A stretch of DNA of 45,748 bases from Akkermansia muciniphila (GTDB taxonomy: Bacteria > Verrucomicrobiota > Verrucomicrobiia > Limisphaerales > UBA9464), in assembly GCA_945883815.1 (NCBI GenBank), contig CAMCYJ010000022.1, forward strand, positions 1 to 45,748, written 5' to 3'. The notes beneath the pieces were generated by a model that did not search any database, was not told the origin of the DNA, and saw only the letters and a list, made by a program, of their open reading frames with translations. A program made the translations under genes and the position numbers. Positions 13,864-22,784 of the stretch are shown here, piece after piece. The first letter of the stretch is position 1; every line of letters starts with the position of its first letter.

Positions 13864-15063
13864 ATGTTTAGACTGAAAGCTATAGCTCTTATTGTTGCTA
13901 GTCTTTTTTTAAATTCGTCAAGCGGTGGAGATATTAAATATCAGAATTTATCTTTTGCTATTCCTGGTACAGGACAGATTGTCGCCTACGATAGCAATGG
14001 CCCAATTCAACTTCCAGAAACAGGAGACGATTTTTTTGGTCAAGATGCCAACAATAAACTCAAACCTACGAACTATGTCGATAATGGTAACGGGACTGTC
14101 TTAGACGTTGTTACGCGCCTCACTTGGATGAAAAAAATGCAAGCAAAAATGACGCTTGCAGAGGCTCAGGTCGCATTAAAAGAATTGAATAAGAAAGTAC
14201 CGTCAGATTGGCGTATTCCCTCTGTTACGGAACTCTATTCGCTGATTCTGTATTCAGGCCAGGTTTTCGGTGATAAGTCTGTCAAATTATTTATAGATAC
14301 TAGATATTTTGAACAGCCAATTGGAGATGTTCAAATCGGCGAAAGAGAAATTGATGCTCAAGTTTGGAGTTCTACTCCTTTTAATGGAATTACCATGGGA
14401 CGTGATAGGTCTCAGTTTGGGGTAAATTTCGTGGACGGGCGAATCAAGGCATATCCACTCAATGATCCTCGAAATGGATCTCCAAATCGAATGTTCTTTC
14501 GTTTTGTTAGAGGAAACCCGGAGTATGGGAAGAATAAATTTATAGATAATGGAGACGGCACTATCTCGGATTATGCGACAGGCCTGATGTGGCAAAAGAG
14601 CGACAGTCGGAAAGGGCAAAATTGGAAAGATGCACTTGCTTACTGTAGAAGACAAACTACAGGCGGGTTTCATGATTGGAGAATGCCAAGTGCCAAAGAG
14701 CTGCAAAGCATTGTGGACTATTCCGTATCCTATCAAGTGGATGCGCGACCAGCTGCCTCACCACTCTTCGATTTTACAAAAACAACTCGTCCGGACATGA
14801 AATCTGATATTCCCTTCTTTTGGACTGGAACAACGCTACTTGATGGCCCAATCCCCGGGAACATGGCTATATACGTGGTATTTGGAACAGCATTAGCCAA
14901 ACCTTTTTCTATGCTTGTAGATGCGCACGGCTCCGGTGCGGTCAGAGCAGACCCGAAAATCCAGAACAGTAATGATATAGGCCCGGTCTATTTCGGTCCG
15001 CAAAGGGATTTGCAAGTTGTCCTGAATTTCGTGCGTTGTGTTAGGACGATGAGTCCAAGATAG
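13864..15063 (+). CDS. Secreted DUF1566 (Lcl C-terminal domain) protein, two copies (cassette 5)
   Basis: The 399-residue protein has a signal peptide (MFRLKAIALIVASLFLNSSS) and two DUF1566 modules. The first, about residues 75-215, begins YVDNGNGTVLDVVTRLTWMK and has DWRIPSVTELYSLI. The second, about 223-395, begins FIDNGDGTISDYATGLMWQK and has DWRMPSAKELQSIV and a closing FVRCVR. This fold is related to C-type-lectin-like and sulfatase-modifying domains and is found in surface adhesins. The ribosome-binding site AAGGGAGAAG precedes the ATG. The gene is visibly more AT-rich than its surroundings and uses many AT-ending codons, so it came from another genome. The cassette is closed by an attC whose left core exactly complements its start. 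Confidence 0.85.
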   Translation: MFRLKAIALIVASLFLNSSSGGDIKYQNLSFAIPGTGQIVAYDSNGPIQLPETGDDFFGQDANNKLKPTNYVDNGNGTVLDVVTRLTWMKKMQAKMTLAEAQVALKELNKKVPSDWRIPSVTELYSLILYSGQVFGDKSVKLFIDTRYFEQPIGDVQIGEREIDAQVWSSTPFNGITMGRDRSQFGVNFVDGRIKAYPLNDPRNGSPNRMFFRFVRGNPEYGKNKFIDNGDGTISDYATGLMWQKSDSRKGQNWKDALAYCRRQTTGGFHDWRMPSAKELQSIVDYSVSYQVDARPAASPLFDFTKTTRPDMKSDIPFFWTGTTLLDGPIPGNMAIYVVFGTALAKPFSMLVDAHGSGAVRADPKIQNSNDIGPVYFGPQRDLQVVLNFVRCVRTMSPR

Positions 15064-15065
15064 AA

Positions 15066-15193
15066 ACCTAACAACTGCTTTAACCTGACTTTCCATTTGT
15101 CACGGTTTGTGCTATTCGCCTCGATCATTTCACGCACAAACCGCGCCAATCCGCTTCGCGGAACGGGCTGCTCAGGTGAAGCAAATATTGAGC
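15066..15193 (+). other. attC site of cassette 5
   Basis: Left core ACCTAAC (15066-15072) is the exact complement of the cassette start GTTAGGT at 13835. Outer arms TGCTTTAACCTG (15076-15087) and CAGGTGAAGCA (15173-15183) pair with a small bulge. Inner arms CGGTTTGTGC (15103-15112) and GCACAAACCG (15134-15143) pair perfectly. The right core is ATTGAGC (15187-15193), one base off the GTTRRRY consensus. At 128 bases it is longer than its neighbours. Confidence 0.78.
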
Positions 15194-15213
15194 ATCAAGA
15201 GAAAGTAAAATAC

Positions 15214-15795
15214 ATGAAGAAGGCTACGACGTTGATTTTCCTCGGACTACTGTTCCTCATGACGGGTTGCAACTTCATTCCATCCGTGCATCCGCTCTAC
15301 ACGGATCAAGACCTGATCTTTGACCCCTTGCTCGTTGGCGTGTGGGCTGACAAGGACGGCAACCTCACATGGACGTTTACAAAGAAGGCCGAGGACGCCT
15401 ACACACTTCTTTACGTCGATGAGAAAGGGAAGAAGGGGGAATTCACCGTGCATCTCCTCAAGGTCGGGGATCGTCGGTTCTTGGACATCTACGCAGCCGA
15501 CACCGATATACAGCAAAACGACTTCTACAAGTGCCATCTGCTACCGGTACACACCTTTATGCGCATGCAGCAACAGGGCGACGGTCTCCAGATGGCATCC
15601 CTGAAACAGGACTGGATCAAGAAGTATCTCCAAGAGCATCCCGATGCCATTAAGCACGAGAAAGTGGATGATGGGATTCTGTTGACGGCGCAGTCCAAGG
15701 ACATGCAGGCATTCCTGCTGAAACACGACAAGACAGCAGACGCGTGGGATGAGTGCAGTCCCATGAAGCGACGGATGGAAAAACCAAAAAGATAG
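15214..15795 (+). CDS. Putative lipoprotein (cassette 6)
   Basis: The 193-residue product starts MKKATTLIFLGLLFLMTGC, a clear lipoprotein signal peptide with Cys19 as the lipid-bearing residue. The mature part opens with NFIPSVHPLYTDQDLIFDPL and continues as a beta-rich domain (VGVWADKDGNLTWTFTKKAE, YTLLYVDEKGKKGEFTVHLL, DRRFLDIYA), followed by a helical C-terminal third with many Lys and Met residues. This is the pattern of a lipocalin-like envelope lipoprotein, but I do not recognise a named family. The ATG at 15214 is chosen for the signal peptide. The stop TAG shares its last base with the closing attC core. Confidence 0.75.
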   Translation: MKKATTLIFLGLLFLMTGCNFIPSVHPLYTDQDLIFDPLLVGVWADKDGNLTWTFTKKAEDAYTLLYVDEKGKKGEFTVHLLKVGDRRFLDIYAADTDIQQNDFYKCHLLPVHTFMRMQQQGDGLQMASLKQDWIKKYLQEHPDAIKHEKVDDGILLTAQSKDMQAFLLKHDKTADAWDECSPMKRRMEKPKR

Positions 15796-15883
15796 CCCAA
15801 CGACACCTATAAATACAATCTCGCTACCACGCCGCGCATGATGGGTGTCACATTCCGAGCGTCGGTCAGTTGTGGTGTTAGGT
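15795..15883 (+). other. attC site of cassette 6
   Basis: Left core GCCCAAC (15795-15801) differs by one base from the complement of the cassette start ATTGAGC read as GTTGAGC. Right core GTTAGGT is at 15877-15883. ACACC (15803-15807) pairs with GGTGT (15874-15878), leaving the preceding G unpaired. The inner stem is weaker. Confidence 0.72.
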
Positions 15884-15907
15884 CCAAAGTAAGAGTCTTG
15901 CGCAAGT

Positions 15908-16174
15908 ATGAATACGAAATGCACAAAGTGTGGAGCCAGCAAGATGATCATGGGAATACCCGTGGAGGATCAGGGCCAGCCCTCGGACGGGCAGCTCAAG
16001 GCACACGTCGGATTCCTCCATCCTCAGGCGATAATATTTCGAGGTAGCACTTACGCCGAACTGCGAGCCAACATCTGCGGTCAGTGCGGCTATACGGAGT
16101 TGTTCGCGGACAATCCCGAAGTGTTGTACGAGGCTTACACGCGGACTCAGGGCGATAGCGGAGGCAGGTCCTAA
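15908..16174 (+). CDS. Small zinc-ribbon protein (cassette 7)
   Basis: This 88-residue protein has two zinc knuckles: CTKCGASKMIMGIPV at residue 5 and CGQCGYTELFADNPEVLYEA near residue 57. The second, CxxCGYTELF, is the hallmark of the DUF2082-type nucleic-acid-binding zinc-ribbon group. About 50 residues with a short strand (HPQAIIFRGSTYAELRANI) separate the knuckles. The ATG lies 25 bases after the cassette boundary and the stop TAA is inside the closing core TCCTAAC. A related layout is seen in the protein at 2302, outside the array. Function unknown. Confidence 0.75.
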   Translation: MNTKCTKCGASKMIMGIPVEDQGQPSDGQLKAHVGFLHPQAIIFRGSTYAELRANICGQCGYTELFADNPEVLYEAYTRTQGDSGGRS

Positions 16175-16257
16175 CCAGCTGCTCCTCTGAACGCCGGGAG
16201 CGCCAGCGGTTTATGGGCTTGGCCTTTCGGTGGGCGTCGGAAAGTGAGTCGTGAAGC
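16169..16257 (+). other. Probable attC of cassette 7, decayed
   Basis: Left core TCCTAAC (16169-16175) has one mismatch to the complement of the cassette start GTTAGGT. Inner GAACGCC and GGCGTC could pair with a bulge. The best right core is GTGAAGC (16251-16257), one base off GTTRRRY. This would be the last site of the array; no further site was recognised to its right. Confidence 0.45.
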
Positions 16258-16358
16258 TCACTCACATTGCCGCCGGGCTCGGCTTGGTGGCCGCATGGGG
16301 GTTCCTCGTCGCAGGATTTTTGAAGATGCCAGCCGCCGCCGGAACTCGCGATTCATAA
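16251..16358 (+). CDS. Possible small membrane peptide
   Basis: From GTG at 16251 a 35-residue peptide can be read: a start VKLTHIAAG, one hydrophobic helix (LGLVAAWGFLVAGFL) and a short polar tail ending in TRDS. It lies directly after the last attC-like site, so it could be the gene of a decayed eighth cassette. Its start codon falls inside the proposed right core. Only the hydrophobic pattern supports it. The bases from here to 16477 show nothing else. Confidence 0.25.
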   Translation: MKLTHIAAGLGLVAAWGFLVAGFLKMPAAAGTRDS

Positions 16359-16477
16359 GCCAACATGAACCCGACCCTGACGTTCGCGCCGGTTGCAGTT
16401 CTCTGGAGCAGCACGTTGGCGCATCGGTCGGACCAGGCGGACCAGTCGGAGGTGGACGCAGGTCAGGCAGACGATAA

Positions 16478-16976
<499 letters not shown>

Positions 16977-17184
16977 TCGACGGTGAACCGGCGTCCCCAG
17001 ACGTTCCTGAACGACGGGCCTCAGGTGTCCGGCCGGGGTTTCAGTGCCGGTGGTTGCCCAGGAGGTGGGGCGACCGCGAGCCCATCGAGTGGTTGGTGGC
17101 GGCACCATCCTGCACTGCTCACTGAAGGGGCACGGATGCGACTCTGGCTTTGCAACCATCGTTCAGGCGCCCCGAGGTTTGCCC

Positions 17185-19023
17185 TCAGAACAACCGGCGT
17201 TCTTCGGTGGGGTGGTTGGGGGGCCAGACCCAGTCGAGGTCCTGGCCTTGCTGGGACTCGAAGACGCCGTTGTCGTCCGCGTGATTGGGGCCGATGCCGT
17301 ACACCGTGAAGGTTCCGTCGGCGTTCAGACGGTAGCGCAGCGGTTGGCCGTCCATGGGGTCGAGCGGCACGGCCGGCACCCATCGCGGCACGAGGTCGTC
17401 GAGCGACTTGGGATAGGTGCCGGTCGCAAGGCGATGGCGCTCCAGCGCGGCGACTGTGATGGCGAGGCGACTGGTCGTGAGGCTTCGGTCGGCCTTGGTG
17501 TGGACCATGGCCAGGCCTTCCAACAGCAACTGGGTGAAGATCCGGTAGGGATGGAACCGGCGGCCCGCCGTATCGAAGAGCGTCTGGTCGACGCGCTCGG
17601 TTTCCCAGATCGAGCCCTTGGCGGCAATGCCGCGTTCCGGGTCGCAGCGCTGCAGCGCACCCACGACCTGATCCAGCACCTTCGAGTGGTAGGCTTGGTT
17701 CTGCAACAACCACGCCCTCGGAACGAGCCCCCATCCGAACGAGTTCCCACTTTCGTCGCTCTCCATGGCTCCGAGGGTGTCCGGATCGAGCCGGCCCTCT
17801 CGCATCAACTCGAAGGTGGTCTTGCCGAAGAGGCGCTCGCCGCGAAAAGCCTTCACGAGGCTGTCCCGCTGCTTCAGGCCTTCGAAGCGTTGCTGGAACG
17901 CGGCCAACTGCGTGTCGGACCACGCATGCTGCGCGGTGCCGTCCCAGAAGGCGCTGAAGGCAATGCTTTGGATGGCCACCCGGACCAAGTAGCCGATCAG
18001 AGTGGGATCCTCACCCGTGAGTTCTGCGAGCCGAAGCAGGGTATCGATGTCTTCGGCGGCGCCCGCCGTGTCGCCGGTGGCCACCCGCGCAGCAGATCGC
18101 GTGCGCAACTTCACGGCCATGGATTTGTGGATGGCCAAGTGGGGTAGCAGCGCAAAGGGACCGTCGGCATAGCGGAGTTCGTATTGGGCCCGCGGGCGCC
18201 GGGTCGCTTCGGTGACCTGGTCGAGCACCGCGCGTCGACCCTCGAAGGCGTAGAGGACTGCCTGCGCGGTGGGCATCCCGGCCGGTGGGATGGGCAGGTG
18301 GATGAGGTCATTGGTCTCGCGCGGTTCGGTGCGACCCGGATCGTACACCGTCCGCTTCTCCCGGTGGGTGCCGGACTTCAGCAAGCTGGCCAGCGCCTCA
18401 AGGTCGGGCCCGGTGCGGCGCAATCGATTGCCGCCTTTGGGTTCGTCGGAACGCGGCTCCGGAAACCGCAATGTTTCCTGGAGTTCCGCGATCTTCCGCT
18501 GGCCAGTCCACTGGAAGGTGGGGCGCCCCTTCGCATCGTTCGTCGCAGTATGGCTCAGAAGGCCGTCCATGAGCGGGTGACGGGCGAAGTTCTGGGCGTC
18601 CGGCACGTGCGGGCCCAACAGTTCCTCATAGGTTAATGGTTCGCGGCGTTGCTTCAGGTGAGCCTCGACCTCCTGCCAAGCCCAGGCCGCCCGAATGCCC
18701 TCAATGGCGAAGGCCAGCGAGATCAGTGCAACCAGGGCTACGGCGGCCAATCCCAGCCTTTTCAGAAATCGCCCCCAGACCGTCCAGAACCCCGGTGCGC
18801 CTGCGGCCACGGCCCGGCGATTCCAGAAGAGCGGCACCAACCAGCCCGGCAGGGACAAGGCGAAACACAGACCGAGGCGGATGAAGAACGAATCTTCCTC
18901 AGACACCAGGATCACGACGGAGCTCAACGCCAGTCCGGTCAGCAAGCTGACGAGCACGCTCCGCCAGAATCCGAAACGGATGCCGTCGGCGGGGAGGAGT
19001 CGGAGTCGTTGCAAAGCTTTCAT
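17185..19023 (-). CDS. Membrane-anchored protein with pseudopilin-like C-terminus (paralog 3)
   Basis: This 612-residue protein is the third paralog. It starts MKALQRLRLLPADGIRFGFW, has three N-terminal membrane helices with WNRRAV, and shares long blocks with paralog 2 (QNFARHPLMDGLLSHTATND, GPDLEALASLLKSGT, YDPGRTEPRETNDLIHLPIP). The C-terminus has LAITVAALERHRLATGTYPK, VPLDPMDGQPLRYRLNADG and VYGIGPNHADDNGVF, and ends ERRLF. Where paralog 2 sits behind a sigma factor, this one stands alone behind a broken lamin-tail gene. Nucleotide similarity to the 7027 gene is high over long stretches, so they arose by a fairly recent duplication or exchange genes by conversion. Function unknown. Confidence 0.8.
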   Translation of the reverse strand: MKALQRLRLLPADGIRFGFWRSVLVSLLTGLALSSVVILVSEEDSFFIRLGLCFALSLPGWLVPLFWNRRAVAAGAPGFWTVWGRFLKRLGLAAVALVALISLAFAIEGIRAAWAWQEVEAHLKQRREPLTYEELLGPHVPDAQNFARHPLMDGLLSHTATNDAKGRPTFQWTGQRKIAELQETLRFPEPRSDEPKGGNRLRRTGPDLEALASLLKSGTHREKRTVYDPGRTEPRETNDLIHLPIPPAGMPTAQAVLYAFEGRRAVLDQVTEATRRPRAQYELRYADGPFALLPHLAIHKSMAVKLRTRSAARVATGDTAGAAEDIDTLLRLAELTGEDPTLIGYLVRVAIQSIAFSAFWDGTAQHAWSDTQLAAFQQRFEGLKQRDSLVKAFRGERLFGKTTFELMREGRLDPDTLGAMESDESGNSFGWGLVPRAWLLQNQAYHSKVLDQVVGALQRCDPERGIAAKGSIWETERVDQTLFDTAGRRFHPYRIFTQLLLEGLAMVHTKADRSLTTSRLAITVAALERHRLATGTYPKSLDDLVPRWVPAVPLDPMDGQPLRYRLNADGTFTVYGIGPNHADDNGVFESQQGQDLDWVWPPNHPTEERRLF

Positions 19024-19267
19024 GAGTGGGAGAAACCGTGGTCTCTGAATGAGATTGGGATCTGGAGCCTAGGACGTCGATAGGGCAATCGGCGGCGTTG
19101 AACCGGTGAGTCGCGACCCGGTAAGGGGCAGGAGAGCCTGTCCCTGCCGGGGCTTTGCGTCGTGCCCCGTCCAATGTTCCTGAGCCAGGGCACGCAGTCG
19201 TGGTATGGCACCCGCAGCAGCGGTGGGTCGATGGATGAGGGGTTGGTGGCGATCAGCGGGTCGAATA

Positions 19268-19522
19268 TTACCTTCGTCGCGTCGGGCCCCACCATCGGTT
19301 GAGGCGGTTCGTGGCGTCGGTCTGTAATCGACCGCCCAAGTTCACCGGCGTGGCTCCGGGATTGTGGATTTCAATCCAATCGGGTGAATCGCCGTCCTCG
19401 TCGCGCAGCCCGCCAGAGTTGCTCGCGAGGAATTCGCTGATGACCGGCGCGGGCACGCCTTGAGCCAGCGCGCTCGTCCAAAGACTCAGCGCAACGAGCA
19501 GGCGGAACCAGACCGGGGGCAT
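19268..19522 (-). pseudogene. Lamin-tail domain protein, truncated
   Basis: From ATG at 19522 the frame gives a signal peptide (MPPVWFRLLVALSLWTSALA) and the opening of a lamin-tail domain: APVISEFLASNSGGLRDEDG, DSPDWIEIHNPGATPVNLGG, then TNRLNRWWGP and a stop. Proteins that start this way in Verrucomicrobiota and Planctomycetota usually run to many hundreds of residues. In another frame the next bases still code for GPDATKVIFDPLIATNPS before similarity fades, so a frameshift followed by a large deletion is likely. What remains is 84 residues. Confidence 0.65.
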
Positions 19523-19607
19523 GGCCAACGAAACCACTGGGCGAGCCCGCCTGGCAAGCGGCGCCCGTCCTACGGCCGGCGGCCCACCGTAGAATTCATT
19601 CAGGGAA

Positions 19608-21341
19608 TCACGGGGTGCCCTCGGCACTCGGTTGCCGCCGGACGGTGAACTTCACTCCCTTCGCATCGGACAGTGGTTCTGCTTGCACCGTCACTGCCTG
19701 GTCTCCGGCACCGATCGTGCGCTTAAAGACTTCGCCCACTTGGCGGAAGCAATCCCCCGAATCGCAGCCACGTACGCCCGGTTCGGACCGACGCCAAGTG
19801 TAGCCATGGAACCCCTGGGCGGGTGCGTTCACCGTGAGCGCCACGATACGGATGGCCGTATGGGGCGGCTCAACGGGGTTGCTGAAGCGCTTGAAGAGCG
19901 CCAACGGTTCACCGAACGGACGAGTGAACTCCAACGGCTGGGTCACCGTCTCGATCTCGATGAATCCCAGTTCACGGCAAATCTCGGGCGTGTACTCGAG
20001 TTCCAGCCGTGACTGAGGCTGGATCTTGCCGGCGAGATCCTCGATGTGTCTCTTCAAGGTTTGGGAGTCCGGGCGTGTGGCGCTCAAGGCATGTGCCTTC
20101 AGCAGTTGGTGCCTGGCGTCATTGGTCCGTCCCTGGTCCAGGTAGAGATCCGCCAACTGCACGCAGCCTTTGGGCGACGAGGATCCGGTCTGCGCCAGGC
20201 GTTCGAAGAACCGTCGCCGCTGTTCCACCTCGAACGAGTGCACGAACGGCAGCAAGGTCTCACAATCCCAAGGCGTCCGCTTCAGAAGGAGTTCCAGCGC
20301 TTGGGCCCGCTCGGTCCGGCTCAGCGGCTTGCGGTGGCAAACGATGTACTCGAAGCGCCGCGGATCGGAACTCTCCTCATCGAGCAACGTATGCGTCCGG
20401 AATTTCGGGAAGATGGTTACCCATGCCTCGCCTTGCCGGGCCTCCAGCCGCTGGGCGAGCGTGCTGTTAAGATCCCTGGGTTCAACCTCCCATCCTGCCC
20501 GGTTCAACGACTGTGCGATCTGTTCCAGCACGGGGCCGGGGTTGGTGGAGGTCTGAAACCGCCAGTACGTCTCGTTGTGCGTGAAGAGCCCGCAGTAGGA
20601 GGCAGAGCGGCGTGCGGACACAGTGCTGAGCCAGTCGAAGTCGGCCACCGGCTCATAGGGGCCGAAAAACTCCGCCGGCAGCAAAGGCAGGGGAGGGTGT
20701 TCTGCGGAAAGCGTGGCGAGATTCTCAGTCATCGATTTAGCCAGCGAGTGGGCGATGTTGTGGGCCGCCTTCTCGTAGCGATCGGTGGTGAGCCCCAGGA
20801 AGGTGCTTTCGGAATCCACCGTAGCGTTCCACTCGATGGAGACCACGGGCGCGCTGCCGTCACCTCGCATGTGGATGGTGTCGAACCAGGGCGCGTTGCC
20901 GAGCGTGGCGGTCACCACCGACTTGAAGGTCGATGGCAGCACGCCGCTGCCCTTCGCGCTCACCAGGTCCACCCTCAGAAACAAGTCAGGAGCGCCGTCC
21001 CGCTGGGTGATCGTGAACGGTTCATTCAGGCGCTCCACCGCTCGGATGTGCGGGGACTCTTTGAGTTGTTGTTCGAGTCGATCGACGATCTTGCGGCAAA
21101 ACGGATGCGGGTTGTCGGACAACAGCAGCACCCGTCCGGAGTTGAAGGTCGCGTACTCGGGTGCCGAGGTTGATCGCCCGCTCGTCATGCTGGAGCGCGT
21201 CTCCGTCTTTCCGACCTGCAGCTGAGGGATGCCCTCCGAGCCCCGTGTGTTTTCGCTCACGAACCGTAGGAGCAGAAAAGCCACCACCAGCGCCGTAAAA
21301 CCGATGAAGATCCCCGACTTCAATTTCAGAGACAGTTTCAC
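19608..21341 (-). CDS. Unknown membrane-anchored protein with TPR-like part
   Basis: I do not recognise this 577-residue protein. It has a short basic N-terminus and one membrane helix (about residues 9-27, SGIFIGFTALVVAFLLLRF), so most of it is probably extracytoplasmic. The first 150 residues after the anchor (VLLLSDNPHPFCRKIVDRLE) look alpha/beta. A helical stretch near residues 395-440 (CVQLADLYLDQGRTNDARHQ) is TPR-like. A C-terminal beta-rich part contains GYTWRRSEPGVRGCDSGDCF. Two close Cys residues there could form a disulfide. It starts at 21341, with a 383-base gap to the divergent neighbour. Confidence 0.65.
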   Translation of the reverse strand: MKLSLKLKSGIFIGFTALVVAFLLLRFVSENTRGSEGIPQLQVGKTETRSSMTSGRSTSAPEYATFNSGRVLLLSDNPHPFCRKIVDRLEQQLKESPHIRAVERLNEPFTITQRDGAPDLFLRVDLVSAKGSGVLPSTFKSVVTATLGNAPWFDTIHMRGDGSAPVVSIEWNATVDSESTFLGLTTDRYEKAAHNIAHSLAKSMTENLATLSAEHPPLPLLPAEFFGPYEPVADFDWLSTVSARRSASYCGLFTHNETYWRFQTSTNPGPVLEQIAQSLNRAGWEVEPRDLNSTLAQRLEARQGEAWVTIFPKFRTHTLLDEESSDPRRFEYIVCHRKPLSRTERAQALELLLKRTPWDCETLLPFVHSFEVEQRRRFFERLAQTGSSSPKGCVQLADLYLDQGRTNDARHQLLKAHALSATRPDSQTLKRHIEDLAGKIQPQSRLELEYTPEICRELGFIEIETVTQPLEFTRPFGEPLALFKRFSNPVEPPHTAIRIVALTVNAPAQGFHGYTWRRSEPGVRGCDSGDCFRQVGEVFKRTIGAGDQAVTVQAEPLSDAKGVKFTVRRQPSAEGTP

Positions 21342-21724
21342 AAGATTTGAGGATAGAGATGTCGATTATTTGAGGCGAAGCGTTTTTTCTCGGGTGAACT
21401 CCGTCCCAGGACTTCATTGGCCCCTTCAAATTCACAGAGGCTGGTTCTCCTGTGTCTTCTGGAGCGTCCGGGTGACAAACGCATGGTTTTGAGGCACAAT
21501 TCTCTCTTGTTCGTTGGATAGCGCTCCCCACGGGTGGATGGTTGCTGGATTTTCAGGGTATCCGATGGGACGGACGCCTGCTCCGTCCCAATTCGGTTTG
21601 CATGGGTACCCCTACAACCGTGAACTTCGACGCACTCAGACTGGGTCCGGGCCGGGATAACGCCCCGGAGTGGATTCAGTGGTTGAACAACGACCGTACG
21701 GCCGTTTCGTGAAGAATTTCGAAA
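21342..21724. other. Intergenic region between divergent genes
   Basis: Nothing recognisable was found. The stretch must hold the promoters of the genes at 21341 (minus) and 21725 (plus), but no clear -35/-10 pair or palindrome was seen. Confidence 0.35.
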
Positions 21725-22357
21725 TTGAAAAGGATCAAACTAACAACCGCTGAAATCGCGGAACGGATTTCGGCGGTGAAGGTGGAATACCGCCAGAAGG
21801 AGGTCTTCCTCGCCGACAATCATCTCCGAGTGGTCTTGCATTCGTTTTTCATGGGAGGGAAGAAAAACCCCACCCAGAAGGCCGAGATCGAGGCGATTCT
21901 GTCTGCAGTAATTCCTGGATCCTCTGAAATCTCCAACCGCACCATGAACGAAATCAACCAACTCATCGATGCCCAGAAGCGCGATGTGGAGCAGAAGTTG
22001 GCCCTCATCGCCGCCAACCCGTTGAACTTGTTGCTCAAGGAGCGGGAGGCTCACGAGGCCAAGATTGCCGACATCGATGCGAGGTTGAGGTCTTTGTGCA
22101 AGGAGATCGGCGTGGATCTCGGAGCTGAGGCTAGTGGGACCGAGTTGCCCAAGCATGATCGATCTGCCCTGTCGGCGTCGGACCTCTCCGAAAAGCTGGT
22201 CGCCGAATTGAAAAATGCGCCACGGGGGATGAGCCAGATCGACCTGAGCAAAGCCACCGGTTGCTCCTATGCGGCGGTCATCAAATGGGTGAAGGAGAAT
22301 CCTGACACGGTGAAGACCACCGGCGAAAAGCGCGGCAAGAAGGTGTTTTTGGTTTAG
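21725..22357 (+). CDS. Coiled-coil protein with C-terminal winged HTH
   Basis: This 210-residue protein is soluble. Residues 1-45 contain KLTTAEIAERISAVKVEYRQ. A long charged helical middle (about 65-125, with NEINQLIDAQKRDVEQKLAL and LLKEREAHEAKIADIDARLR) is probably a coiled coil. The last 60 residues form a winged helix: LSEKLVAELKNAPRGMSQID, LSKATGCSYAAVIKWVKENP and a wing TTGEKRGKKVFLV. It is likely a DNA-binding protein of unknown target. The start is TTG at 21725, because a stop lies just upstream in frame and the next ATG would remove about 40 conserved-looking residues; this is uncertain. Confidence 0.62.
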   Translation: MKRIKLTTAEIAERISAVKVEYRQKEVFLADNHLRVVLHSFFMGGKKNPTQKAEIEAILSAVIPGSSEISNRTMNEINQLIDAQKRDVEQKLALIAANPLNLLLKEREAHEAKIADIDARLRSLCKEIGVDLGAEASGTELPKHDRSALSASDLSEKLVAELKNAPRGMSQIDLSKATGCSYAAVIKWVKENPDTVKTTGEKRGKKVFLV

Positions 22358-22709
22358 CAGCCTGCAGAGTCGGCGAAGAGTGGCGGCGGTTGGAAACTTC
22401 CCGGTCTGGCAGTTCTCGCAATCGTTTTGGCTCATGATACTCGAAGTCTGTGTCTGCCGGTGGACCAGCCTCCGTTCAGAGTCCGAGACGCCCTTAACAC
22501 TCAGACTTCGGGATCTGGATCTCCAACAGTGGATACCTTCTGGTGCCCCTCAGTTTTGAAGGCTCCGTCCTGCGCTCCTGAGCGGTCTGCACGGTTCAGC
22601 CCCCTCCTCAACGAAGTTACCGTTTGGAGAAAAATGGAGAAAGACCCATGAGAGCCGGCCTTGTCGATAACGGGTTCAGATGAATGACCCAGAAAAACCG
22701 CTCTCCAAC
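22358..22709. other. Intergenic region before the tRNA gene
   Basis: A short open frame (22427-22651) has no hydrophobic, domain or codon pattern that would support it. Nothing else was recognised. Confidence 0.35.

Positions 22710-22784
<75 letters not shown>

Larger units (their letters stand above)
10380..16257 (+). other. Integron-type gene cassette array without integrase (CALIN)
   Basis: Seven consecutive units have genes on the plus strand and, for most, a closing attC-like palindrome. The opening seven bases of a unit and the left core of its own attC should be reverse complements. Observed: GTTGGAC (11662) with GTCCAAC (12992), exact; GTTAGCC (13466) with GGCTAAC (13749), exact; GTTAGGT (13835) with ACCTAAC (15066), exact; GCTAGCA (10380) with TGCTAAC (10940), ATTGAGC (15187) with GCCCAAC (15795) and GTTAGGT (15877) with TCCTAAC (16169), one internal mismatch each. 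GTTAGGC (13078) pairs with GCCTAAAC (13455), which has one added A. No tyrosine recombinase of the IntI type is encoded in the window. The cluster is thus a CALIN, or the distal part of an integron whose integrase lies elsewhere. Confidence 0.85.

Noticed and set aside
10021-16257. Integron integrase or other site-specific recombinase within the array
   Set aside because: None of the frames in this stretch shows the R..HxxR..Y pattern of a tyrosine recombinase or a serine recombinase N-terminus.
22427-22651. Open frame of 74 codons upstream of the tRNA
   Set aside because: No start signal, domain or membrane pattern, and odd amino acid content; likely chance.
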